Of a DNA stretch of 64,000 nt, positions 16,427 to 23,437 are shown piece after piece. The position numbers and the translations under genes were made by a program. The DNA lies in contig NZ_JAXHMV010000001.1 in NCBI RefSeq assembly GCF_034521165.1, forward strand, positions 248,001 through 312,000, read 5' to 3'. The DNA comes from Thiohalophilus sp. (lineage in GTDB: Bacteria; Pseudomonadota; Gammaproteobacteria; UBA6429; Thiohalophilaceae). Below the pieces are notes generated by a model that was not told the DNA's origin, did no database searches, and worked only from the letters and a program-made list of their open reading frames with translations. Within the stretch, counting starts at the first letter, position 1; the number at the start of each line of letters is the position of its first letter.

Positions 16427-16464
16427 AATTAAAAAGGTCACCCCCAAGGGTGACCTTTTTAATT
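16427..16464 (+). terminator. Rho-independent terminator of tRNA-Ser
   Basis: A perfect 17-base-pair stem, aattaaaaaggtcaccc with gggtgacctttttaatt, around the loop cca-type centre, with a run of five T in the descending arm. It starts 3 bases after the encoded CCA. Confidence 0.9.
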
Positions 16465-16497
16465 ATCAGGTGATGGGAGGCCATGATGAGAACCCTT

Positions 16498-16608
16498 CGG
16501 TTCGACAAATCAGCAGGGACAGCCGATTTGGTCGCCGGAGCGTGAGCGACGGCGCCCGAAGGGCTCGGGGCCAGGGAAGGCCCCGAGACAATCCCTCTCT
16601 CTCCGCCA
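16498..16608 (+). repeat. T-arm-flanked structured element with a copy of the tRNA-Ser 3' end
   Basis: It begins with cggttcgac (a T-arm-like start), then shows hairpins in series. H1 is caaatcagc/gccgatttg (16506-16530, one mismatch). H2 is gtcgc/gcgac (16531-16550). H3 is gccc-gaa-gggc (16553-16564). H4 is ctcggggcc-agggaa-ggccccgag (16564-16587). It ends with aatccctctctctccgcca, a 19-base perfect copy of the tRNA-Ser 3' end with CCA (16590-16608). A second element of the same plan follows tRNA-Arg. Confidence 0.85.
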
Positions 16609-16609
16609 T

Positions 16610-16650
16610 ATCGAATAAAAAGGCCGCCCTGGGGGCGGCCTTTTTATTCA
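16610..16650 (+). terminator. Rho-independent terminator after the tRNA-Ser-linked element
   Basis: aataaaaaggccgccc, loop tg, gggcggcctttttatt: a strong GC core with flanking A and T tracts. The element thus has its own terminator, different in sequence from that of the true tRNA. Confidence 0.88.
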
Positions 16651-16654
16651 GTCT

Positions 16655-16771
16655 CTAGGTTCTAGTTACTAGGGGCTAGGTGGGGTTTGGCTTGAAACTG
16701 GTTCCGATAATCAGTATATTGCGCCTTCCCTGACGATCTGGGGTTACTAGTCACTAGCGACTAGAACCTAG
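16655..16771. repeat. CTAG-rich inverted repeat spanning the tRNA-Arg promoter
   Basis: ctaggttctag at 16655-16665 and ctagaacctag at 16761-16771 are perfect inverted copies. ggggctagg and cctagcccc add a second pair. CTAG occurs many times within 117 bases, although it is normally rare in proteobacterial genomes. Confidence 0.75.
16692..16720 (+). promoter_or_regulatory. Sigma70 promoter for tRNA-Arg(ACG)
   Basis: ttgaaa, a 17-base spacer and tatatt, followed by the GC-rich discriminator gcgcc, as expected for a stringently controlled stable-RNA promoter. It lies 64 bases upstream of the tRNA, inside the CTAG inverted repeat. Confidence 0.7.
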
Positions 16772-16784
16772 CCCCTGTTCTAAT

Positions 16785-16861
16785 GCGCCCGTAGCTCAGC
16801 TGGATAGAGTACCTGGCTACGAACCAGGCGGTCGGAGGTTCGAATCCTTCCGGGCGCGCCA
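16785..16861 (+). tRNA. tRNA-Arg(ACG)
   Basis: 77 nucleotides with an encoded CCA. Acceptor gcgcccg pairs with cgggcgc; D-arm gctcagctggatagagt; anticodon stem-loop cctggctacgaaccagg with anticodon ACG, read as ICG after deamination by TadA; T-arm ggttcgaatcc. It reads CGU, CGC and CGA. Confidence 0.97.
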
Positions 16862-16864
16862 TAT

Positions 16865-16904
16865 AAAACAAAAAAGGCCACCTTCGGGTGGCCTTTTTTG
16901 TTTT
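16865..16904 (+). terminator. Rho-independent terminator of tRNA-Arg
   Basis: aaaacaaaaaaggccacc, loop ttc, gggtggccttttttgtttt. The stem is long and symmetrical, with a run of six T. Confidence 0.92.
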
Positions 16905-16920
16905 ATCCGTTGTACCAGCC

Positions 16921-17056
16921 GGATACGAACCTCCGACTTCAAATGGCCGGTTCGACAAATCGGCAGGAAAGCCGATTTGGACGACACAAAGTGTCGCCCG
17001 CAGGGGCGTGAGGCCAGGGATGGCCTCACGTCAATCCTTCCGGGCGCGCCATATAA
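16921..17056 (+). repeat. T-arm-flanked structured element with a copy of the tRNA-Arg 3' end
   Basis: ggatacgaacctccgac at 16921-16937 is a near-perfect reverse complement of the tRNA-Arg T-arm. Then ccggttcgac leads into H1 caaatcggc/gccgatttg (16956-16979, perfect), H2 cgacac-aaa-gtgtcg (16982-16996), H3 gccc/gggc (16996-17007) and H4 gtgaggcc-agggat-ggcctcac (17008-17029). The element ends with aatccttccgggcgcgcc plus atataa (17033-17056), a 24-base copy of the tRNA-Arg 3' end and its flank. It shares H1 and the AGGGA loop of H4 with the tRNA-Ser-linked element, but H4 pairs differ by compensatory changes. Confidence 0.85.
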
Positions 17057-17091
17057 CGATAAAAGCCCGCTTTATGCGGGCTTTTGTCGTT
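17055..17091 (+). terminator. Rho-independent terminator after the tRNA-Arg-linked element
   Basis: aacgataaaagcccgc, loop ttta-type, gcgggcttttgtcgtt. It is unlike the terminator of the authentic tRNA-Arg. Confidence 0.88.
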
Positions 17092-17180
17092 ATCGGTCTT
17101 GGTACGGCGGCCCCGAAGGGGGCAGGCGGGTTTTCATCTCCCTGCGCCTGTCGGGCTGTGGGGCGTCTGTTGAGACTGAC

Positions 17181-17921
17181 TCAGGCGCCGTGGGTTGATC
17201 TCGGTGCGCGTCGCCTGTTATTGCGGGTGATGCCGATACCGAACAGACCCAACGCCATCAGTGCGAGGGTCGCCGGTTCGGGAACGGCAGCGGGATTGAG
17301 CTCGATGGTGTCAAATGACACGTTACTGAATCCACGCAATGCCAAACCGCCCGTGGACGAGTAGCTGACGCTGGAGTTGACGGTATTGAGCAGGGTAGTA
17401 CCGTCACTGTCATACAGGTTGCCGGTCACAGCGCCGCCTGTGCTCCAGATAACCTCGGCACGATACCAGCGGTTAAATGAAAATGTCTGACTCGAAATAT
17501 CAAGTTCTGAGAAGCCGTATCCAAAGTTGTCCTGAAATCGTATGTCTTCGGTGTTGGGAGCAAGTACAAAACTCTGGGTTCCGTTCGCATCGGCGCCAAA
17601 GCCGAGATAGGCGCGTCCTGAATTGCCAAATCTGACCCAGGAAGAGAGTACATTACCTTCCGAGATGGAGATATCCGTGCGATAAAGCCAATCGTTTTGC
17701 AGTCCCAGATCAGTGCCCATGCCCAGCCCGAAGCTGCCGGCCTGGGCATGGCTGCCATCGACAATGCCTGTGGCTGCCAGAGAAGTACCGGTTGAGCTAT
17801 ATTCGGTGATGTTTCCATCCTCGAAATCGTCGATAATGACCGCCCTGGCCGATGTCAGTACCAGACCACAACACGCCATTATCGCAAGTAATTGACCGAG
17901 TTTTTTAACTTTAAAGTCCAT
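17181..17921 (-). CDS. PEP-CTERM sorting domain protein, secreted
   Basis: A 246-residue protein. The start at 17921 gives a signal peptide (residues 1-27, LLAIMACCGLVLTSARA). The body, VIIDDFEDGNITEYSST and onwards, looks like an all-beta, carbohydrate-binding-like domain. The C-terminus has the exosortase signal VPEPATLALMALGLFGIGI followed by a basic cluster, RNNRRRAPR. Such proteins are processed by exosortase (EpsH) in bacteria with extracellular polysaccharide and may end up in the matrix. No exosortase gene is in view; the glycan genes at the left edge are the only related context. It stands alone, convergent with the tRNA block. Confidence 0.85.
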   Translation of the reverse strand: MDFKVKKLGQLLAIMACCGLVLTSARAVIIDDFEDGNITEYSSTGTSLAATGIVDGSHAQAGSFGLGMGTDLGLQNDWLYRTDISISEGNVLSSWVRFGNSGRAYLGFGADANGTQSFVLAPNTEDIRFQDNFGYGFSELDISSQTFSFNRWYRAEVIWSTGGAVTGNLYDSDGTTLLNTVNSSVSYSSTGGLALRGFSNVSFDTIELNPAAVPEPATLALMALGLFGIGITRNNRRRAPRSTHGA

Positions 17922-18430
17922 AATATCGCGTCCTGTTATTCTTGGTTGGTTATAAGCAAGTCTGTCGACCCGGATTCCGTGTATGAACAAGATACTCAAA
18001 GCAAGATATGTGCCGCACAACCCATTTTATGACCATTTTTCCGGGAGATTAATGACACAGTTAGAGATAAACAGCATGGTTTATCTGCGAGCTGATTTAA
18101 CTTTTTGAAAATATAGTGATTATTCTTTCCGGCTTACCTTCGCTCATCGCTGGACCGGTTTGTCGCTGAAATGGTGGAGGGGACTCTCTCCACAATACAC
18201 TCCTCGAGCTGAATTATGAGTGTAAGTTTCTTCGACGCCGGGAGAATGGATAAGCCTGATTTATTGCTATCGACACGGTTTTGACGGCTGTTAGTAGTGG
18301 TAACGGAGTTTTATAAGGTGTTAACTATTTCGACTTTTGGGGAGCGCTTGTTTTGTACCGTGCGGCCTGTCCATCAATTTCTGTCAACCCGTTTTGAATC
18401 AGGGGATGAGTGAAGCAATACGGGGTAAGG
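17922..18430. other. Long intergenic region, low GC
   Basis: About 500 bases between the divergent PEP-CTERM and soxX genes, visibly richer in A+T than the surroundings. No tRNA, convincing reading frame or palindrome is seen. It presumably holds the promoters of both genes. Confidence 0.4.
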
Positions 18431-18444
18431 TTGATGCAGATCAA
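18431..18444 (+). promoter_or_regulatory. FNR/Anr/Dnr-type box upstream of soxX
   Basis: ttgatgcagatcaa is a perfect match to TTGAT-N4-ATCAA, the site for FNR-family regulators of oxygen or nitric oxide response. Its centre lies about 50 bases before the soxX ATG, compatible with activation from position -41.5 with a start near 18479. Confidence 0.7.
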
Positions 18445-18487
18445 TCTCTCTCTTGCCTGCCCTGAGCAAAATGATAGGATTATCATT

Positions 18488-18949
18488 ATGATGCGATTTC
18501 AATGGCAAATCCCGTGGTTTCTATCATTCTTCATTCTCTGGTATCCGGCCGTACTGTTTGCCGATGAATCAGAGTATGTCGAGTGGCAAGCGGTGGGCGA
18601 TGCCATTCCCGAACCGCTTGGCGGATTACAGGGCGATCCGGTCCGGGGCAAGGCGGTGGTGATCGATCGCGATAGCGGTAATTGTCTGGCCTGCCATCAC
18701 ATGCCGATTCCCGAGGAACCCATGCACGGTACCGTTGCGCCCCCGCTCGATGGCGTCGGTTCCCGGTTGAGCGAGGGCCAGCTGCGCTTGCGAGTCGTTA
18801 ACGAGCAACGGATCAATCCCAACACCATTATGCCGGCTTTGTACAAGCGGCCCGGCGAATACCATCGACCCCACCCGGCCTACAAAACCACGGTGCTTAC
18901 CGCCCAGGAAGTGGAAGACGTGGTGGCTTATCTGATGACACTGAAATGA
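18488..18949 (+). CDS. soxX: Sulfur-oxidation c-type cytochrome SoxX
   Basis: A 153-residue periplasmic mono-heme cytochrome c, the small subunit of SoxXA, which starts thiosulfate oxidation by joining thiosulfate to the SoxYZ carrier. The N-terminus is an export signal ending in AVLFA. The heme-binding motif CLACH is at residues 66-70. A distal methionine ligand is likely in NTIMPALYKR. The C-terminal helix is EVEDVVAYLMTLK. Two adjacent ATGs (18488, 18491) are possible starts. The gene abuts soxA. An FNR-type box lies just upstream. Confidence 0.92.
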   Translation: MMRFQWQIPWFLSFFILWYPAVLFADESEYVEWQAVGDAIPEPLGGLQGDPVRGKAVVIDRDSGNCLACHHMPIPEEPMHGTVAPPLDGVGSRLSEGQLRLRVVNEQRINPNTIMPALYKRPGEYHRPHPAYKTTVLTAQEVEDVVAYLMTLK

Positions 18950-18957
18950 GGTGTGAG

Positions 18958-19722
18958 ATGGTGAATCGGTTTATGCGGCTTTTACCATTTGCCCTGTTGA
19001 TGTTGCCCGGCTCGCTGTTTGCACTGGAACCGCAGTCCAGTTATGAACTGCTGAGTGATGAGCTGAAAGAAATGCAGGATGATGATTTTGCCAATCCGGG
19101 CATGATGACCGTCGATCTCGGACGCGAGCTTTTCCAGAAATCGGGGTTCAATGGTAAGTCCTGCGCAACCTGTCATGGTGACAACGGGGAAAAACTCGAT
19201 CCCGAGCAGATCGCGGCTTATCCAAAGTATGATTCACAACGTGGTCCGGTGACGTTACAAAGTCAGATCAATCAGTGCTATGCGGATCGGCAGGAAGAGT
19301 TTCCGATGCTTTATAATGCCGACGAGTTGATTGCGCTGGAGACCTTTGTACGTTATCTCGCCCGGGGTGAGAAGGTGAACGTGGATGTCAGTGGACCGAT
19401 GCGTGAGCATTACGAAGCAGGCAAGGAGATTTTTCATACCCGTATCGGTCAACGTGATATGGCCTGCGTGCATTGTCATGAGATGTATGTTGGCCAGCGC
19501 CTGCGCGGCCAGATACTCAATCAGGCACAGATCAACGGGTTCCCGATTTACCGGATTACCGATGGCTCGATTATGAGCCTGCACGAGAAATATATCGGTT
19601 GCTATGGCACCCTGCGGGCGATGCCTTACGAGCCGGGGTCACAGGAATATATCGATCTGGAAGTGTATATGAGCGCCCGTGGCAACGGGTTGCCGATTGA
19701 AACACCGGGCGTTCGCCATTGA
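18958..19722 (+). CDS. soxA: Sulfur-oxidation diheme cytochrome SoxA
   Basis: A 254-residue periplasmic partner of SoxX. A signal peptide (residues 1-22) precedes two heme c sites: CATCH at 69-73 and CVHCH at 170-174. So this is the diheme form, giving a three-heme SoxXA complex. The conserved active-site cysteine that carries the persulfide ligand is C215 in IGCYGTLRAMPYEPGS. The ATG at 18958 is preferred over an ATG overlapping the soxX stop because gaggtg precedes it. No soxYZ, soxB or soxCD genes are nearby, so the rest of the pathway must be elsewhere. Confidence 0.93.
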   Translation: MVNRFMRLLPFALLMLPGSLFALEPQSSYELLSDELKEMQDDDFANPGMMTVDLGRELFQKSGFNGKSCATCHGDNGEKLDPEQIAAYPKYDSQRGPVTLQSQINQCYADRQEEFPMLYNADELIALETFVRYLARGEKVNVDVSGPMREHYEAGKEIFHTRIGQRDMACVHCHEMYVGQRLRGQILNQAQINGFPIYRITDGSIMSLHEKYIGCYGTLRAMPYEPGSQEYIDLEVYMSARGNGLPIETPGVRH

Positions 19723-19785
19723 GGGCGGTTCACTAACGACACTTTTTGTATCCGGCCCGGGTACTGAACGAGAGGAGGGACAACG

Positions 19786-20172
19786 ATGCTTGAACTCAAT
19801 CCAGAACGGGTTTGCAACATTATTCAGCTGGCCCGCGAGTTTCATGCCAAGGAAGCGGTGGTGATTCCCGAGATGCCGAACAATCCCGGTGACGACTGGG
19901 CATTGCAGGTGCTGGCCGATCACCGGGATGATCCTGTTTACCGGGAACTGAAATACGCCATCGGGGATCTGGAACCGGATCAGCAGGCCCAGCTGCTGGC
20001 GCTCAGCTGGCTGGGCCGGGAGGATTATGCCCTGGAGGAGTGGGACGTCGCGCTGCAGACGGCCGTGGAGAATCTGCTCTCCAGCTCCCCCGAGCAGATC
20101 ATTGCTATCCCCTACATCGCCGACTATCTCGAAGACGGGCTGCGCCTGCACGGTTATTCCTGTGACACGTGA
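19786..20172 (+). CDS. DUF3775-like conserved hypothetical protein
   Basis: A 128-residue acidic, soluble, mostly helical protein starting MLELNPERVCNIIQLAREFH, with a second half containing LLALSWLGREDYALEEW. This fits my memory of the DUF3775 family, whose function is unknown. The ribosome site is gagaggaggga. It starts 63 bases after soxA and could share its transcript, but DUF3775-like genes are also found away from sox loci. No catalytic residues can be proposed. Confidence 0.65.
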   Translation: MLELNPERVCNIIQLAREFHAKEAVVIPEMPNNPGDDWALQVLADHRDDPVYRELKYAIGDLEPDQQAQLLALSWLGREDYALEEWDVALQTAVENLLSSSPEQIIAIPYIADYLEDGLRLHGYSCDT

Positions 20173-20182
20173 CTCGTTTGCT

Positions 20183-21373
20183 TCAGTTGTGTTCCTTGGC
20201 AGCGTTTGATTCTGGCAGCGTACTCAAAGCCCGCCGGGTCAGGATCGGTCCAAGGATTTCAAACAGGACGGTGCTGCCAATGACGACGCTGATCAGAGTT
20301 TCGGAAAATGCCGGATAGCGTTCGGCGGCGACCAGTCCCATGCCCATGGCCACGCCGGCTTGCGGCATCAGCGACAGGGCCAGCCGGTTACTTTCATTGA
20401 CGGACGTATGCAGCCAGGCGCCGGCGCTCCAGGCGCCGGCAAAGCGGGAGATAATGCGCAACAGGACATAGGCGCTGCCCAGCAGGCCGATTTCCAGAAG
20501 GCTGAGCAGTTCCAGTTGCGCACCGGCCAGCACGAAGAACAGCACCAGAAAAGGGCGATCGAAATCGTCGATGACATGGAAGGGACGGGTATGATGCCGG
20601 GCCAGGTTGACGATCACCATGCCCAGAGTCATCGCGGCCAGAAACGGCGAGACCGCCAGCCAGTCGGTGAGCCCCGCGCAGAGGATCACCACGCCCAGCG
20701 CTTCGAGAATAGTCGGCTCGCCCTGCCGCAGTCGGCCGGTCAGCAATGCAGCCGGGATGCCGATGGCCAGTCCGAGCAACAACGCGCCGCCGATGTCCCA
20801 GACTCCGTGCAGAATTGATTGATAGAGGGAACCGTTGCCGGTCAACACCGCCGCTACGGCCAGCGCCACGGAAAAGATAATCAACCCCCATGCATCATCC
20901 ACCGCCACGATCCCGAGCAACGTGCGGGTGATACGGTTATCCCTGTTGCTCTCGCGAATGACCTCGATGGTGGTGGCCGGGTCGGTAGCGGCCGCGATAG
21001 CGCCCAGCAGCACCGCCAGTGGGGGCGGTGTATTCAACAACAGCAGCCCGAGGATCACCCCGCCGGTCGTGAGCAGGGCAATCAGCACCGAATAGCCCAT
21101 CACCGCGCGACCGTGGCGGAAGATGCCCTGGCGACTGAGTTTGCCGCCGAGCAAAAAACCGATCATGGTCAGGGCGATAGTCGTGATCAGCTCGAACCAC
21201 GCTTCGCTGCGATCGGGCAGCAGATCCAGGGCACCCGGGCCGATCAAAAATCCAAATATCAGCAACAACGTCACGCGTGGCAGTCGCGTGAGCTTGCCGA
21301 TGCCATCGGTGGCCATGCCCAGCAGCAACAGGGCGCCGAGGGAAATTAATAGCGTGGCGTGTTCAGACATCAT
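20183..21373 (-). CDS. Cation:proton antiporter (CPA family)
   Basis: A 396-residue integral membrane protein with about 11 hydrophobic segments. Recognisable blocks of Na+(K+)/H+ exchangers are IFGFLIGPGALDLLP, AAATDPATTIEVIRES (the unwound TM with the cation-site Asp), and AVDDAWGLIIFSVALA. There is no C-terminal TrkA-N or universal-stress domain, so it is the short form. The start at 21373 or 21370 is chosen; the upstream extension is charged and unlikely. Sodium or potassium specificity cannot be told. It would suit a saline or alkaline habitat. The gene converges with the DUF3775-like gene with no space for a terminator between them. Confidence 0.85.
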   Translation of the reverse strand: MMSEHATLLISLGALLLLGMATDGIGKLTRLPRVTLLLIFGFLIGPGALDLLPDRSEAWFELITTIALTMIGFLLGGKLSRQGIFRHGRAVMGYSVLIALLTTGGVILGLLLLNTPPPLAVLLGAIAAATDPATTIEVIRESNRDNRITRTLLGIVAVDDAWGLIIFSVALAVAAVLTGNGSLYQSILHGVWDIGGALLLGLAIGIPAALLTGRLRQGEPTILEALGVVILCAGLTDWLAVSPFLAAMTLGMVIVNLARHHTRPFHVIDDFDRPFLVLFFVLAGAQLELLSLLEIGLLGSAYVLLRIISRFAGAWSAGAWLHTSVNESNRLALSLMPQAGVAMGMGLVAAERYPAFSETLISVVIGSTVLFEILGPILTRRALSTLPESNAAKEHN

Positions 21374-21447
21374 CGTTAACAAGTACCGAGCATACACAGA
21401 TTGCTCGTAGGGAAAAAGCCTTGAGCGGCCAGTATGGCATTTTTTTC

Positions 21448-21474
21448 TCAAGCCAATATACTGCTCACCGATAA
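21448..21474 (+). promoter_or_regulatory. Sigma28-like promoter before the PDZ/MORN lipoprotein gene
   Basis: tcaagcca, an 11-base spacer and accgataa. The -10 matches GCCGATAA at 7 of 8 positions and the TCAAG at -35 resembles known FliA sites of pseudomonads. It lies 41 bases before the start codon. Confidence 0.45.
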
Positions 21475-21514
21475 TTTACCCTGATAATAACAATCTGCGG
21501 GAGCGGGAGGGGAT

Positions 21515-23428
21515 ATGCGGTTAGTGAGAGACCTGGCTGTCTGGGGAGTGCTGTCTGCTATTTTTGTCGGGGGCTGCGCCACACCCACCGAGGTAATCGA
21601 CCCCGCCGAGGGTCGCAAGATGCTGGAACAGGCGCTGGATGTGCCTCAGGATCGGGCGCTGATAGGGATCTATGCGCACAAGCAGAGCGGTGGCAGCGAG
21701 TTCTGGAACGCAACACGAAAACGCGGATTCACTTTATCCTCCCACGGATTATTTGCCGCAAAGGTCGCGGATGGATTCTATATTTCCCACGATCCTTCCC
21801 GGCAGAAACCATTCTTTTATACCGTTTTACCCGGCAAATATACATTGCAAGCTAGTCTCAATCAGCCCAAGAGCAAGTATGGATTTGGTAATGAAACAGT
21901 CACCACACAGCAGACAGTCGAGGTTGTGGTGAAAGCCGGCGATACTCGTTTGTTTAAATGGACCCAATACGAAAAACCGTTTCTTGAACCCATCGATGGT
22001 GCCGATGCCCGAAATGATGAATCATTGCTGATCCAGAAGGTACAGGTGATCCGCCTCGACGTAAAACAATGGGCCAATCTCAATGCCCGGTTGCTGACTC
22101 CGGTCGAATCGAACATTCCACCCGGTAATGAATGTCTGCCGAACCCACTGAAACTGCGCTGGACCAATGCGCGTTTCGAGGGGCAGGTGAGCGACTGTGG
22201 TTATGTACGGCAAGGCACTTTTACCTATGATGACGGAGGTCGGTTAACCGCGCGCTTCCCGCATGACAAGCGCGGCAAAGTTGGCGCGCTGGTTTCAATC
22301 GATGAAGGACCACGTTACCGACTTCAGCCGATCGCGCATCAACCGCTGCACAAAGCGATGCAGGCTGTTTCTCTGAGAGTGGATTATCTGAAGCTGGGAG
22401 CAATTAATAGTGGCAACCTGGTGGCAATCGACGGTGTCAGGTTGGCTCATGTTCGGCCGGACTTACCACTGCTCATCGAGATGCTGACGGGGGATCCGGG
22501 CAGCAAGGTTACCCTGACGTTTGAAAGCCAGGCACTGGGTAGCAAGGCTGATCTGGTCGTAACCCGGAGCAGTCCGGAATCAGGTTCTGGTTTGAGCATG
22601 CGGCCGAACCTCGCGCTGCCGGGTATCGACAGCCAGATCAGGTATCCCGACGGCCGTCGCTATACCGGTCCGGTGTTGTTCGGTGCCGCAAAAAAAGAGG
22701 AGGCGTTGCCACTGGCGCGCCCGCGCGATTCCGCCAGTGCCAAGCTCAAGGCGCTGAACCTGCACGGTCAGCTTATCTATGCCGACGGGCGGGGTTTTAT
22801 CGGCCAGTTTGACAAGGGCCTTCCCAGTGGCGAAGGCTACTGTTTCAAGGGAAAGCGGGGCGAGGCTTGCTCGTACTGGGTGAATCCATCCAACAATACC
22901 TCGCATCAGGTATACAGTGGTGAGGAGGAGCTTGAAGCGACGGGCTACAGCTACCGTTCCGCCGAGGAAATCCGGACCGACTTTGACGGTTTGCCGCACA
23001 GCGCGGTCATCGAACTGTTGCGCAAACGCTGGGTGGATGCGCTGCTGGCAGAGGATTGGACCAACTATCTGATCCACATGACCGAACTGCAGACGCTGGG
23101 ATTCGATACCGGCATGGAATCCATTTTCTATGAAGCCAGGGCGTTACAGGCCAATGGAAACACTGAGCTGGCCTACGATCGGGTGCAGAACTACATCAAC
23201 CTGGCCGGATCCGCCGGCGCCAACTATGCCGAGGCGCTGGATCTCTATACCCGTCTGGAAGGCCCGGCCAGACAGGCACGCCAGCAACGTCTGGCCCGAA
23301 TCGCACAGGCGCGCAAGCAGCGTCGCGCGTTCTGTGAAAAACTGATCGAACAGGGGACGCTGTTATGCGGTTGCCGGGAGTTTCGTGGGCAGCTCAAGGG
23401 CGCCGGTGCGCGTCAGTGTAAAAGCTAG
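21515..23428 (+). CDS. Large lipoprotein with PDZ-like and MORN-like segments
   Basis: 637 residues. A lipobox-type signal ends AIFVGGC at residue 21. Residues about 45-165 form a beta-rich domain of unknown type (GIYAHKQSGG, then VLPGKYTLQASLNQ). Residues about 190-245 and 390-445 contain MORN-like strips: RFEGQVSDCGYVRQGTFTYD, and YADGRGFIGQFDKGLPSGEG. Between them, around residues 290-350, LKLGAINSGNLVAIDGVRLA resembles a PDZ carboxylate loop. The C-terminal third is helical and TPR-like. It is followed after 9 bases by the SH3 gene and probably forms an operon with it. Function unknown; an envelope scaffold is a guess. Confidence 0.6.
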   Translation: MRLVRDLAVWGVLSAIFVGGCATPTEVIDPAEGRKMLEQALDVPQDRALIGIYAHKQSGGSEFWNATRKRGFTLSSHGLFAAKVADGFYISHDPSRQKPFFYTVLPGKYTLQASLNQPKSKYGFGNETVTTQQTVEVVVKAGDTRLFKWTQYEKPFLEPIDGADARNDESLLIQKVQVIRLDVKQWANLNARLLTPVESNIPPGNECLPNPLKLRWTNARFEGQVSDCGYVRQGTFTYDDGGRLTARFPHDKRGKVGALVSIDEGPRYRLQPIAHQPLHKAMQAVSLRVDYLKLGAINSGNLVAIDGVRLAHVRPDLPLLIEMLTGDPGSKVTLTFESQALGSKADLVVTRSSPESGSGLSMRPNLALPGIDSQIRYPDGRRYTGPVLFGAAKKEEALPLARPRDSASAKLKALNLHGQLIYADGRGFIGQFDKGLPSGEGYCFKGKRGEACSYWVNPSNNTSHQVYSGEEELEATGYSYRSAEEIRTDFDGLPHSAVIELLRKRWVDALLAEDWTNYLIHMTELQTLGFDTGMESIFYEARALQANGNTELAYDRVQNYINLAGSAGANYAEALDLYTRLEGPARQARQQRLARIAQARKQRRAFCEKLIEQGTLLCGCREFRGQLKGAGARQCKS

Positions 23429-23437
23429 CCCAGGGGA

